This document shows, piece by piece, positions 44,189 through 52,619 of a DNA stretch of 64,000 bases. Position numbers and translations under genes: made by a program. The stretch lies in the NCBI RefSeq assembly GCF_001644195.2, contig NZ_LWBL02000008.1, positions 39,315 through 103,314 on the forward strand, in the 5' to 3' direction. Under the pieces are notes generated by a model. That model did no database searches and was not told the DNA's origin. It was given only the letters and a program-made list of their open reading frames with translations. Origin of the DNA: Bacillus marinisedimentorum (GTDB lineage Bacteria; Bacillota; Bacilli; Bacillales; Bacillaceae_O). The stretch's first letter is position 1, and each line of letters opens with the position of its first letter.

Positions 44189-44215
44189 ATATCGGCCTTT
44201 CTTTCAGAGAGTTTA
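44189..44215 (-). promoter_or_regulatory. hag: SigD promoter of hag
   Basis: TAAA-N15-GCCGATAT on the minus strand is an exact match to the SigD consensus. The -35 TAAA overlaps the csrA stop codon. The leader from the likely start to the ATG is about 105 bases. Confidence 0.95.
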
Positions 44216-44440
44216 ACTGTTTTTTATATTTTTTATTTGTGAAAGAACATTTTCTGGAAGTTTCGCCGCATTGCTGTTTTCTTTCTGGATCTCCAGATAG
44301 ATTTCTTTGCGATGAATATCCACATTCCTTGGGGCATTGATGCCAAGCTTCACTTGATCGCCCTCAACTGCCACCACAATCAGTTCTATGTCATCCCCGA
44401 TTTTAATCGCTTCATTCACTTTCCTGGACAGAATCAGCAT
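44213..44440 (-). CDS. csrA: Carbon storage regulator CsrA
   Basis: 75 residues. [37 protein letters not shown] is the family core; the RNA-binding residues Arg6 and the VxIHR segment (VDIHRKEIY) are present. In Bacillus it represses hag translation and is antagonised by FliW, encoded three bases upstream here. The C-terminal tail is the extended Gram-positive form to which FliW binds. Confidence 0.97.
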   Translation of the reverse strand: MLILSRKVNEAIKIGDDIELIVVAVEGDQVKLGINAPRNVDIHRKEIYLEIQKENSNAAKLPENVLSQIKNIKNS

Positions 44441-44443
44441 TGT

Positions 44444-44899
44444 TTACCCCTCCTGTCCTGCGGCTGGATTTTTACCAAACAGCAAGTGACGGGTCTCATA
44501 CCCTTTTTCATTCAACACCAGCTGCCTGCCAACCTGTTTCTTTTGATTGATGACGACCGGCCCCTGCAGATTCGCAGTCGTCTTTTCAAATGGCTCCTGC
44601 ACCGTCAAAATGACAAACACAGCGACATCATTCTCAGAATCGATTTCCAATTTTTCAGTCACTTCTTCAGACAGGTTGAATTCATATTCCGGAAAAAACT
44701 GAAACGGAACAGCCATCACAAATGCCAGTCCTGCAGTTTTCACAGACTGCAAAATAAAAAACGGGCTGTCATCACCGAACGGCAATATCAAAAACTCATG
44801 TTCATCCGAAAAACCCGGCAGCCCGTTAGGAAATGTAATGTTGTCCTGCTCTGCCGCCTCTACCGTTCCATGATATCTAGTTTCTACTTTCACATGCAT
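44444..44899 (-). CDS. fliW: Flagellar assembly factor FliW
   Basis: 151 residues: VKVETRYHGTVEAAEQDNITFPNGLPGFSDEHEFLILP is the FliW signature. FliW binds either flagellin or CsrA; free flagellin releases CsrA-bound FliW partners and so couples secretion to hag translation. The ATG at 44899 is placed five bases after AAGGT; a GTG three bases earlier is also possible. The gene is directly followed by csrA. Confidence 0.95.
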   Translation of the reverse strand: MHVKVETRYHGTVEAAEQDNITFPNGLPGFSDEHEFLILPFGDDSPFFILQSVKTAGLAFVMAVPFQFFPEYEFNLSEEVTEKLEIDSENDVAVFVILTVQEPFEKTTANLQGPVVINQKKQVGRQLVLNEKGYETRHLLFGKNPAAGQEG

Positions 44900-44912
44900 C
44901 ACTTACCTTCTC

Positions 44913-45470
44913 TTAAAGTTTTTCAAAGTCAATCTTCAACGAATTCCATTGTTCCATATGAAAGTTCACAGAGCCGGGGCTATAGCGATGAACCGGCTTA
45001 TTGATCTTCACATCAATCTCCGGCCGATTCGGTGTCCAATCAATTTCCACATCACCTGGCTCGTAATTAATTTTCACACTGCCGGCCGAAGGAATCCACC
45101 CAATATTGAAGTCATACATCGGATCTTCACTGTTCTCCTTCGCCTGGCTGACAATCGGATTGCCGCCGTTTTCAATCTTCATCAGCTCGTCACCCTGCCT
45201 TGCCATCCGTGCCAAACCGGCCAGCCAGTCTTCATACCCCTGCCTTGCGAAATCCTCAGTACGCCGGAACACCGACTTCAAATCCATATCAGCCCATGCT
45301 TGCGTCTGGTCAATGGAAAGCCGGCCGGGTGAAGTATCAATATGAAGTTCGGCAGGCTGTTGCTGGATGGACATTTCGGCCTTTGGCTGTTCAAGCTGCT
45401 GAACAGCCTGTTCTGTCCGTATGCCCAGCTTAGCTGGAGTAGACTGCAATCTGATCTGCGGAACTTGCAT
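44913..45470 (-). CDS. yviE: YviE (DUF6470) flagellar-operon protein
   Basis: 185 residues. It contains repeated short beta-hairpin phrases (LHIDTSPGRLSIDQTQA, KINYEPGDVEIDWTPNRPEIDVKI) and no export signal. It is assigned by similarity and position between flgL and fliW, as in B. subtilis. Its function is unknown. The ATG at 45470 has GGTGAG upstream; the GTG at 45479 does not. Confidence 0.85.
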   Translation of the reverse strand: MQVPQIRLQSTPAKLGIRTEQAVQQLEQPKAEMSIQQQPAELHIDTSPGRLSIDQTQAWADMDLKSVFRRTEDFARQGYEDWLAGLARMARQGDELMKIENGGNPIVSQAKENSEDPMYDFNIGWIPSAGSVKINYEPGDVEIDWTPNRPEIDVKINKPVHRYSPGSVNFHMEQWNSLKIDFEKL

Positions 45471-45531
45471 CTTTCTCACCCATTTCTGCTAATCTCACAA
45501 TTAAGAAAAAAAGCTATCAACGAATTGATAG

Positions 45532-46404
45532 CTATCGCAAAAAGTCCAATAAGGTAGGCTGCATGATTCGGGAACCGACACCAAGCGCAGCACGATGAAT
45601 GCTCTCCTGTGTCTTCAACTCAGTAATGACCCGCTCAATATCAGCATCTTCATTATCCGAAAGAATCCGGTTGGCGATGACTTCCTGTTCATCTACCCGG
45701 GCTTCGATCAACTCCACCCTGTTGTAGCGGGCTCCCATTTCAGCCCTGCTTGCTACAATATTATCCATGTGGCCGTCAAGAGTGCTTAAAAAGCTGCCCA
45801 CATCCCCAGCAGCGGTTCCGTTCAGTGTACCCTCCAGCTTCTGCAAATCAGTAAAAAGTCCAGCCGGAAAAACCTGGTCACCATCAATATTAACTGGAAT
45901 TCTCACACCTTTGGAAACTTCAATATTCACATCTGGGCCTTTCACTGAATTCCGGGTGCCGTCCTCATTAAACGGCTTCTCTGCTGTATTGGTTCCGTTA
46001 AAAATATACTTGCCCGCAACCTGAGTGTTGGCGATGGCGGTAAGGTGCTCCTTCAGCTGCCCGACCTCTTTCGCAATCGCAGCCTTCTGCCCTTCTTCAT
46101 ACGTACCGTTACTCGCCTGGACAGTCAGCTCCCTTACCCGCTGGATCACCTGAGTCGCCTTATCCATCGCCGCATCGGAATTTTCCATCCAGTTATACAC
46201 CTCGGAAAGATTCCGCTTATACTGCTCCACTTCCGTAAGGTTCGTCCGGTAGCTCATCCCTTTCATGGCAACAACCGGGTCATCTGACGGCTTCGTGATT
46301 TTCTTGCCTGTCGCCAGCTGGTCCTGGTACTTGCCCATCCGGCTGTAGCTGTTGCTCAGGTTTTTCAGCATATTATTCGTCAGCATCGATTGCGTTACGC
46401 GCAT
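45532..46404 (-). CDS. flgL: Flagellar hook-filament junction protein FlgL (HAP3)
   Basis: 290 residues. The flagellin-like N-terminal helix (MRVTQSMLTNNMLKNLSNSYSRMGKYQDQLATGKKI) and C-terminal helix (ESIHRAALGVGSRIMQPTLLDFLR) define FlgL. With FlgK it joins the hook to the filament. Nine bases separate it from flgK. Confidence 0.96.
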   Translation of the reverse strand: MRVTQSMLTNNMLKNLSNSYSRMGKYQDQLATGKKITKPSDDPVVAMKGMSYRTNLTEVEQYKRNLSEVYNWMENSDAAMDKATQVIQRVRELTVQASNGTYEEGQKAAIAKEVGQLKEHLTAIANTQVAGKYIFNGTNTAEKPFNEDGTRNSVKGPDVNIEVSKGVRIPVNIDGDQVFPAGLFTDLQKLEGTLNGTAAGDVGSFLSTLDGHMDNIVASRAEMGARYNRVELIEARVDEQEVIANRILSDNEDADIERVITELKTQESIHRAALGVGSRIMQPTLLDFLR

Positions 46405-46413
46405 TGGTTACAC

Positions 46414-47937
46414 CTACCTTCCGACACGGCCCATGCCGTTGATGATTTTATCAAGCATTTCGTCAATCGTTGTTATGTTCCGTGATGAAGCATTATAGGC
46501 GTGCTGGAACTTGATCATGTTCGTCATTTCTTCATCAAGGGAAACGCCGCTGACTGATTGGCGCCGTTCCTCAACGGATTGCCGCAGGATATCCGAGTTG
46601 TTTTCCAGGCGGGTTGCTTCCTGGGCATCTACGGCCATCTTTCCGATCACTCCCTGGTAAAACGAACGCAGCGTCCCTTTCACATTGGAGCTGGCGATCG
46701 TTGAGAAGTTTTCATTCTGTACACCGGCTAGCGCCAGGGCGTTTTCACCATTGCCAGCCTGGCCGCTGACAGTTGAAGCGGCAATTTTATTCAAGTCTTT
46801 CATAATATCTTCACTGACGGAGATCAGCTTCGCAGCATCCTTCCCATCAGTTAATTGATCGAAAAATTTCACCCCGGTTGCTGACGGATTTTCAATCGTA
46901 TGGCCATTTTCATGAACCTCGTTAAATCGCTTCATGAAATCAAATGCCATCTTATCAAGGTTGTCCATCATTTCCGGATAGCTTCCCTTTGTTGTGCCGT
47001 TGTCATCGTAACCGTAGGAATCAACGAGTCCCTGAAGCTTGCCCTGTTTTGCAAGCGCAAGCGGCGTTCCTCCAAGCGAAATCCCTGTGACCGGCTGCGG
47101 GCTGTTTGATGTCACCCCAATATCCGCTGGCGTGACTGAAAGTGCAGAACTGCTTGTCCCATCAACAAGCTGAACCCGTTTTCCATCCTTGTCCATCACA
47201 TAAACATCAAGCATGCCATCAGCAATATCAAGCGCATTGCCGCCTGTTTTCACTCGTTCAGTCTCAACAGGCACCAGTTCAGAGAGCCTGTCCAGCAATA
47301 CATCACGATTATCATATAAGTCATTCGCCAGGTAACCATGCGGCTCAATCTCCGAAATCTGCTTATTGATATTGCTGATTTGCGTTGCAATCGAATTAAC
47401 CTCTTTCACTGTGATATCAATCTGCGAACCAAGGTCGTTTTGAATCGCCGTAAGAGAATTACTCATATAGTGGAACGTCTCCGCAACCGCAACACCGCGC
47501 TGGCGGACGACCGACCTGGCACCGGAATCATTCGGATTCACAGCGAGGTCCTGCAAGGACTGCCAGAAGCGGTCCATCGTCTTGGCGAGACCATTTTCGG
47601 ACGGCTCATTCATGATCTCTTCCATATTGGCCAGTGCGGAACTCCGTGATTCCCAGTAGCCAAGCTTCGTATTCTCCGAGCGGTACTGGACATCAATAAA
47701 ACTCTCCCGCACACGCTGCACCGAACCGGCTTTTACACCTGTCCCAACCTGTCCCGGAATTTGCGGGCGGTTCCGGCCTGCCGGCGGATACGGTTCCGTC
47801 TCTTCAAAGTTGATGCGGTGACGCGAATAGCCCGGCGTATTGGCATTTGAAATATTCTGTCCGGTTGTATGTAAAGCGGATTGCTGGGTGAACATGCCGC
47901 GGCGGGCTGTTTCCAATCCTGAAAAAGTCGAACTCAT
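46414..47937 (-). CDS. flgK: Flagellar hook-associated protein FlgK (HAP1)
   Basis: 507 residues. N-terminal rod motif STFSGLETARRGMFTQQSALHTTGQNISNANTPGYSR and C-terminal QSVSGVSLDEEMTNMIKFQHAYNASSRNITTIDEMLDKII are both diagnostic. It forms the first junction layer between hook and filament. CGGAGGC lies before the ATG. Confidence 0.97.
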   Translation of the reverse strand: MSSTFSGLETARRGMFTQQSALHTTGQNISNANTPGYSRHRINFEETEPYPPAGRNRPQIPGQVGTGVKAGSVQRVRESFIDVQYRSENTKLGYWESRSSALANMEEIMNEPSENGLAKTMDRFWQSLQDLAVNPNDSGARSVVRQRGVAVAETFHYMSNSLTAIQNDLGSQIDITVKEVNSIATQISNINKQISEIEPHGYLANDLYDNRDVLLDRLSELVPVETERVKTGGNALDIADGMLDVYVMDKDGKRVQLVDGTSSSALSVTPADIGVTSNSPQPVTGISLGGTPLALAKQGKLQGLVDSYGYDDNGTTKGSYPEMMDNLDKMAFDFMKRFNEVHENGHTIENPSATGVKFFDQLTDGKDAAKLISVSEDIMKDLNKIAASTVSGQAGNGENALALAGVQNENFSTIASSNVKGTLRSFYQGVIGKMAVDAQEATRLENNSDILRQSVEERRQSVSGVSLDEEMTNMIKFQHAYNASSRNITTIDEMLDKIINGMGRVGR

Positions 47938-47958
47938 AAATGGTGCCTCCGATCTCGG

Positions 47959-48447
47959 TTATGCTTTGGAATCAAAAATCGAGCGTCCTGACTGGCTTTT
48001 CTGCTGCGGTTTGCTGTTCGGCCGGCCGTATACCACCTGTTCAGGCTCCGGTCTCATTAAATCGAGCGATAAATGGACATAATCAAGCGAGCTCTGGACA
48101 AGTTCCTGATTCAGGTCATTTTTCAGCTTCAACGTTTGCAATGTCTCCGTAAGTGCCGTTTGCAGCCCTTCAAGCTGTTCCCGCTCTCTGCCGGATGTCC
48201 TGCTGATGATTTCATTCAGCGATACGCTCTCCCCGGCTGAAAAAGCGGCAGCAGCCTGCTCGCGTTCAGCATCCGCCGACTTGATGGCCTGAACCACCTT
48301 CGCTTCTTCTTTTACAAGCTGATTCAGGGCTTCCATATCGCCTTTCTTGATGATATCCGTTTTCCGATCAGCAAGCTCAACCAGGCTGCGGTGCAGCTTC
48401 AGCAGCTTTGCAAGTGACTGGATGAGTGCAATGATGCTATGCGCCAA
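47959..48447 (-). CDS. flgN: Flagellar export chaperone FlgN
   Basis: 162 residues, long helices (LLKLHRSLVELADRKTDIIKKGDMEALNQLVKEEAKVVQAI) as in FlgN, the chaperone for FlgK and FlgL. The start codon is TTG at 48447 with AAGGAGGG upstream. It is 21 bases from flgK and 21 bases from flgM. Confidence 0.92.
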   Translation of the reverse strand: MAHSIIALIQSLAKLLKLHRSLVELADRKTDIIKKGDMEALNQLVKEEAKVVQAIKSADAEREQAAAAFSAGESVSLNEIISRTSGREREQLEGLQTALTETLQTLKLKNDLNQELVQSSLDYVHLSLDLMRPEPEQVVYGRPNSKPQQKSQSGRSIFDSKA

Positions 48448-48468
48448 TGGAAACCCTCCTTTTCACAA

Positions 48469-48741
48469 CTATTTTTTAAACCAGAAGTCCACCATTTTCT
48501 TAGCGACTAACTGCGGATCGACTTTATACGTACCTGATTCCACCTGCTTCTTGATCGCCTCAACTTTTTCCTGGCGTTCCGCTTCAATTGGTGACTTTTG
48601 CTGCATCTGCTGCGCTTCTTTGGAAATTTCGATTTTATCGGTCTGCTTGCTGTTCATTTGTTTGGCTTGCTCCACTTTGTCGAGCTGCTTTTTATATGGG
48701 TTTACATTCATATTGCCATATTGATTGCCGTTCACCTTCAT
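48469..48741 (-). CDS. flgM: Anti-sigma-D factor FlgM
   Basis: 90 residues. The N-terminus is disordered and basic; the C-terminal half (DKIEISKEAQQMQQKSPIEAERQEKVEAIKKQVESGTYKVDPQLVAKKMVDFWFKK) is the FlgM sigma-binding domain. It holds SigD inactive until the hook is finished. It sits in an operon that itself has a SigD promoter, which gives feedback. Confidence 0.96.
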   Translation of the reverse strand: MKVNGNQYGNMNVNPYKKQLDKVEQAKQMNSKQTDKIEISKEAQQMQQKSPIEAERQEKVEAIKKQVESGTYKVDPQLVAKKMVDFWFKK

Positions 48742-48823
48742 GACCCTTCACCTCTTTCGGAATTTCGTTAAGGTCTCTTTTTATTATCGGTCTATCCCTT
48801 TCACTTTTTCAGTGACTGCAGGA

Positions 48824-49234
48824 TTATTTATCGACTGAGTAATAAGTAGCGGTTTTTTCTTTCAGCTTGCGGGCCTCTTCCCGTTTTTGTTCCTCACTGT
48901 GGTTCATTATATCGTTTCGAAGCGACGTCTTACAATCATCGCACAACTTTCCTTCGCGAATGGTGTTGCCGCACTTCGCACATGGATACCCCAGATTCGG
49001 AAACTTTGACAGCTGCAGCCTTCCTTCTTTGATAAACCTGAGAATAAGCTTTTCTTCCACGCCGGTGCTTTCTGTTACCTCTGCAAGTGTCGCCATGCGA
49101 TTTTCCCGCTTGCGGATGAACTGGTACACCGTTTCAAACTTCTTATCCTCTTCCTTCTTACAAGCAGGGCAAATGTCGCGGTAACTTTTTACAAAAAGGG
49201 TGCCGCATTGGACACAGTTTGCTAATTCTCCCAT
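48824..49234 (-). CDS. yvyF: TIGR03826-type flagellar operon protein YvyF
   Basis: 136 residues. Two zinc-ribbon pairs are seen: CVQCG ... CPAC (about 7-31) and CAKCG ... CDDC (about 85-105), with a winged-helix-like middle (TLAEVTESTGVEEKLILRFIKEGRL). The start at 49234 has GGAGGAG upstream; the longer frame passes through the SigD promoter and is rejected. In B. subtilis YvyF is reported to affect flagellar gene expression; its mechanism is not visible here. Confidence 0.9.
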   Translation of the reverse strand: MGELANCVQCGTLFVKSYRDICPACKKEEDKKFETVYQFIRKRENRMATLAEVTESTGVEEKLILRFIKEGRLQLSKFPNLGYPCAKCGNTIREGKLCDDCKTSLRNDIMNHSEEQKREEARKLKEKTATYYSVDK

Positions 49235-49268
49235 CTTTACTCCTCCAACGTTCGTTATTCTATTCTTT

Positions 49269-49295
49269 ATATCGGCATCTTTTCGGCAAGGTTTA
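49269..49295 (-). promoter_or_regulatory. yvyF: SigD promoter of yvyF-flgMNKL
   Basis: TAAA-N15-GCCGATAT, an exact consensus match, 35 bases before the yvyF start and overlapping the 3' end of comFC. Confidence 0.93.
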
Positions 49296-49302
49296 ATTTT
49301 CT

Positions 49303-50007
49303 TCATCCGCGTGCGATCGTAATTGAGGAAACTTCTTTTACCCCATGCTCTTTCAGGGTCCTGGCGGCAAAACGGAGAGTCGAGCCGGTCGTATAAATAT
49401 CATCGATGAGAAGTGCCTTTTCAACTGGCATTCCCCTTTCTTTCATGTAAAACGGATTGGGCTGAGCCATTCTTGCTTTCCGGTCCTTTTTACTCTGCTT
49501 CTCACCATGTTTCCGTTCAAGCAGATGAAAAACAGGGTGGCCGATATGTGCAGCAATGGCCTCAGCCTGGTTGAATCCGCGTTCATAGAGACGTTCGGCG
49601 CTAAGCGGAATTGGCACCAACACGTGTTGATCAAACGTTTGTTTAACGTTTCTTTTAAGTGGAGAGGAGAAGATTCCCCTCAATTGATAATCACCTCTGT
49701 ACTTGAAGCGGGCCATGATTTCCTTCAATCCGTCGTTATAATGAAAAAGAGATACATTACGGGTAAGGATGCCGGCCCACTCCGGCTGTTCTTCCCAGCG
49801 GATGCAGTCAATGCACCGGTCCTTTTCAAAATAGGCGGCATCCAGAAGATTCAAATCACGGCCGCATATCATGCAGGGGTTATCCCGGCTGATCGGTTTG
49901 AGCAATGCAGCGCAAATTTCACAAAGCGGGTCATCCCCTTTCTTTATAAAACTCACCCATGTGAACGCTGAATCGATCGGCTGATGGCACCACAGGCAAT
50001 GACTCAT
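49303..50007 (-). CDS. comFC: ComF family phosphoribosyltransferase-like protein ComFC
   Basis: 234 residues. An N-terminal zinc-ribbon (CLWCHQPID, CEICAALL, CMICGRDL, CIDCIRW) is followed by a PRTase-type fold with the pyrophosphate loop LLIDDIYTTGSTLRFAARTL. It takes part in uptake of transforming DNA with ComFA. It overlaps comFA by four bases. comFB, which lies between the two in B. subtilis, is absent. Confidence 0.95.
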   Translation of the reverse strand: MSHCLWCHQPIDSAFTWVSFIKKGDDPLCEICAALLKPISRDNPCMICGRDLNLLDAAYFEKDRCIDCIRWEEQPEWAGILTRNVSLFHYNDGLKEIMARFKYRGDYQLRGIFSSPLKRNVKQTFDQHVLVPIPLSAERLYERGFNQAEAIAAHIGHPVFHLLERKHGEKQSKKDRKARMAQPNPFYMKERGMPVEKALLIDDIYTTGSTLRFAARTLKEHGVKEVSSITIARG

Positions 50008-51509
50008 TTCAGCAGCCCACTGTCGCGCGCTTCTTTATTCATCTTGTTGATATGATTGTAAGCAAGCTGCATCGCTTCCGTTGCGCCGAAATGAAAAAAC
50101 GTTACATTCCCACGGGGCTGTGCGGCACTCCGTCCGACCCTGCCGGCAATCTGGACGAGCGCGCTCTCCGTGAAAATCGCCGCTTCACTACCGAGAACAG
50201 CAGCGTCAAGCCCGGCAACCGTTACGCCGCGTTCCAAAATAGTCGTCGTGACGAGCAGCGAGATTTCGCTGCGCCTGAACTTTTCCACTTTCTCTTTTCG
50301 ATTCAGATCTGCTGCATGGACCCCTTCAATATCATGAGAAAAGTTTTTGAGGATATTGACGGTTTGCTGGAGGGTTTCAAGGTCGGGGACGAACAAAAAG
50401 GCAGGAATGTTTTCTTCCAGACGGGTATTGACCCATTTCTCCACACGCACAGGCAGCTTCCCCTTTGAAATATGCTTCTTCCATTGACCGCACCATTTAA
50501 ATTCCGGCAGGGGCAAAGGCTGGCCATGATAGCGGGCAGGGATGCGTACCGCCGGAAGCTGGTTCTTTTTTACTTTTCGTTTCAATTGCTTTGAAGGCGT
50601 TGCGGTAAGGTAAATCCGGGCCGCTTCTTCTTTTGCAGCCTGATCAGCGGCATATTGAAGGGAGGAATCGAGGCTGTAAGGAAACGCATCCACTTCATCA
50701 ATGATGATCACATCAAACGACCGGTCATACCGCAGCAGCTGGTGGGTTGTCGTGATGACGAGCCGGCCCTGCCTGGTGCGGTCTTCGCTCCCTCCGTAAA
50801 GGGTGATGATTTCTGTATCGGGGAATACTTCCTTGAGCCTCGGGGCAAGCTCAAGCACCACATCCGTCCTTGGAGCGGCGAGGCACACCTTCAAGCCTGT
50901 TTTGAGTGCTTGCCCGATCCCTTTAAAAAGGACCTCCGTTTTCCCGGCTCCGCATACCGCCCAAACAAGCAGGCTTGAATGGTTCCGCACCGCTTCAACG
51001 ACATGATCGGAAGCTGTTTGCTGTCCTGATGAAAGTTCACCATCCCAGATGAGCGGATTTTTCTGCATTTGATATGTAAGCGGCGGGCCTGTCCAGCTAA
51101 GGAGCGGTGTACATTCACTCACCCTCCCGCTCATGATGCAGTGACGGCAATACGTGCACACTTCCATACACCTGGCACATTTGAATGAAGCAAACAGATC
51201 CGGATGCTTGTTGCCGCAGCGATTGCAAAACGGTCCTCCTTTTCTCTTTTTGACGCCGTAGTCATATGCAAGGTATCCATTTTCGTAATGCTCATGAAGT
51301 GTATTTAAGTCAAAGGGAAGTTCATCTAGAAGGAGTTTTTTGCCGGCAAGAGCCAGCTGTAGTATTTTACTGAAAATGAAATGATGATTCTGGGGGATCA
51401 GCGGAAGTTCGTCAATTGCTGAAAGCTGTTTAAGATCCGCGTTTTCCGGAGCCAAAACTTCAGGGACAAGCTGCTGTTTTCCTGATAAAGAAAGAGAGGC
51501 AAACTTCAT
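50004..51509 (-). CDS. comFA: DEAD/DEAH-like competence helicase ComFA
   Basis: 501 residues. Four-cysteine zinc module (CNRCG, CARC, CTYCRHC) at about 100-135, Walker A VWAVCGAGKTEV, the DEAD-type IIDEVDAFPY, and motif VI QIAGRVGRS. It is the membrane-associated motor that helps pull single-stranded DNA through ComEC. I start it at MKFASLSLSG (51509), with GGGAGAGG eight bases before; the GTG 21 bases earlier has no such site. Confidence 0.95.
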   Translation of the reverse strand: MKFASLSLSGKQQLVPEVLAPENADLKQLSAIDELPLIPQNHHFIFSKILQLALAGKKLLLDELPFDLNTLHEHYENGYLAYDYGVKKRKGGPFCNRCGNKHPDLFASFKCARCMEVCTYCRHCIMSGRVSECTPLLSWTGPPLTYQMQKNPLIWDGELSSGQQTASDHVVEAVRNHSSLLVWAVCGAGKTEVLFKGIGQALKTGLKVCLAAPRTDVVLELAPRLKEVFPDTEIITLYGGSEDRTRQGRLVITTTHQLLRYDRSFDVIIIDEVDAFPYSLDSSLQYAADQAAKEEAARIYLTATPSKQLKRKVKKNQLPAVRIPARYHGQPLPLPEFKWCGQWKKHISKGKLPVRVEKWVNTRLEENIPAFLFVPDLETLQQTVNILKNFSHDIEGVHAADLNRKEKVEKFRRSEISLLVTTTILERGVTVAGLDAAVLGSEAAIFTESALVQIAGRVGRSAAQPRGNVTFFHFGATEAMQLAYNHINKMNKEARDSGLLK

Positions 51510-51551
51510 GAAGCTGCCTCTCCCTGCCACTTTTCTCTCAAAACGCCACTC

Positions 51552-52394
51552 CTATTTCTTATACCAGCCCAGCCCGAGCGAGCCTTCGCCGAGATGCGTC
51601 CCGATGACGGGGCCGAAGTAACTGACGTTCACTTCCACATTCGGATACTGCTTTTCAAGGTCCTTTTTCAAAGCTTCTGCTTTCTCGGGGCGGTTGGCGT
51701 GGATTGCGGTCGCTGTTATCGCAGCGCCGTCCTTAGCATCTTCGTGGAAAAGCTCTTTAATCCTTTTAACCGCCTTCTTCTCGGTGCGGATTTTTTCATA
51801 TGGCACAATTTTCGTATCTTCAAACACAAGGACCGGTTTCACCTGCAGCAGGCTGCCGACGAATGCCTGGGTCCCGGAAAGCCGGCCGCCGCGCTGAAGA
51901 TGCTGAAGATTATCCACCATAAAATAAGCGCGGACCGATTTTTTCATTTCGTCCAACCGCACAATAATTTCCTGCGGGTCCACCCCTTTGAGTGTAAGTC
52001 GGGCAGCCTCACGGACATAAAACCCCTGCACTTCGCAGCTGATTTCCGAATCATAAGCGTACACTTCAGCTCCTTCAACCATCGTGCCGGCAGACAGCGC
52101 CGTCTGATATGTGCCGCTGATGCCGCTCGATAAGTGAATGGAAATGATGGCGTCATAGTCCTTTGCAAGCTTCTCAAACAGATCGACAAACTGGCCGATC
52201 GCCGGCTGCGATGTTTTCGGAAGTTCTTCAGAATGCTTGATTTTATCGTAAAAATCCCCGGTCTTCATTTCCACTTCTTCCTGGTACGATTCATTGCCGA
52301 AAATGACATTCAGCGGAATCATATGAATATTAAGCTCTTTCCGGACCTCTTCCGGCAAATAAGCCGTACTGTCCGTTACAACCGCTGTTTTCAT
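51552..52394 (-). CDS. degV: DegV family fatty-acid-binding protein
   Basis: 280 residues. N-terminal KTAVVTDSTAYLP and the HLSSGISGTYQTA motif mark the family, which binds fatty acids and in Firmicutes acts as FakB for the fatty-acid kinase FakA. The start is MKTAVVTDST at 52394. It lies 42 bases upstream of comFA on the same strand and may be co-transcribed with it. Confidence 0.94.
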   Translation of the reverse strand: MKTAVVTDSTAYLPEEVRKELNIHMIPLNVIFGNESYQEEVEMKTGDFYDKIKHSEELPKTSQPAIGQFVDLFEKLAKDYDAIISIHLSSGISGTYQTALSAGTMVEGAEVYAYDSEISCEVQGFYVREAARLTLKGVDPQEIIVRLDEMKKSVRAYFMVDNLQHLQRGGRLSGTQAFVGSLLQVKPVLVFEDTKIVPYEKIRTEKKAVKRIKELFHEDAKDGAAITATAIHANRPEKAEALKKDLEKQYPNVEVNVSYFGPVIGTHLGEGSLGLGWYKK

Positions 52395-52510
52395 TCCATA
52401 ACCTGCCTTCGTCCTGTTATTTATCACTTCATGATATAGATGATTGCAAAGAAAGATTTATATACCAATATTGTACCGAAGTTCCAATGATTGTACTAGT
52501 AGGTTATTCT

Positions 52511-52545
52511 GTTGCCTGGCAATTGCGAGGCAATTGCCAGGCAAC
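52511..52545. repeat. Palindromic repeat family A, copy 5 (perfect 16-base arms)
   Basis: GTTGCCTGGCAATTGC and GCAATTGCCAGGCAAC are exact inverted copies separated by GAG. It lies between the convergently spaced ends of degV and the LysM gene. Confidence 0.9.
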
Positions 52546-52572
52546 TATTTCCCGCATTATTTCCCGGCCGCA

Positions 52573-52603
52573 CAAAAAAGACGCAGCGGAATCCATCTGC
52601 GCC
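52573..52603 (-). terminator. Terminator of the LysM endopeptidase gene
   Basis: GGCGCAG and CTGCGTC pair (one G-T) on the minus strand, followed by TTTTTT. Confidence 0.75.
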
Positions 52604-52619
52604 TTCCCTTATTATTCGA

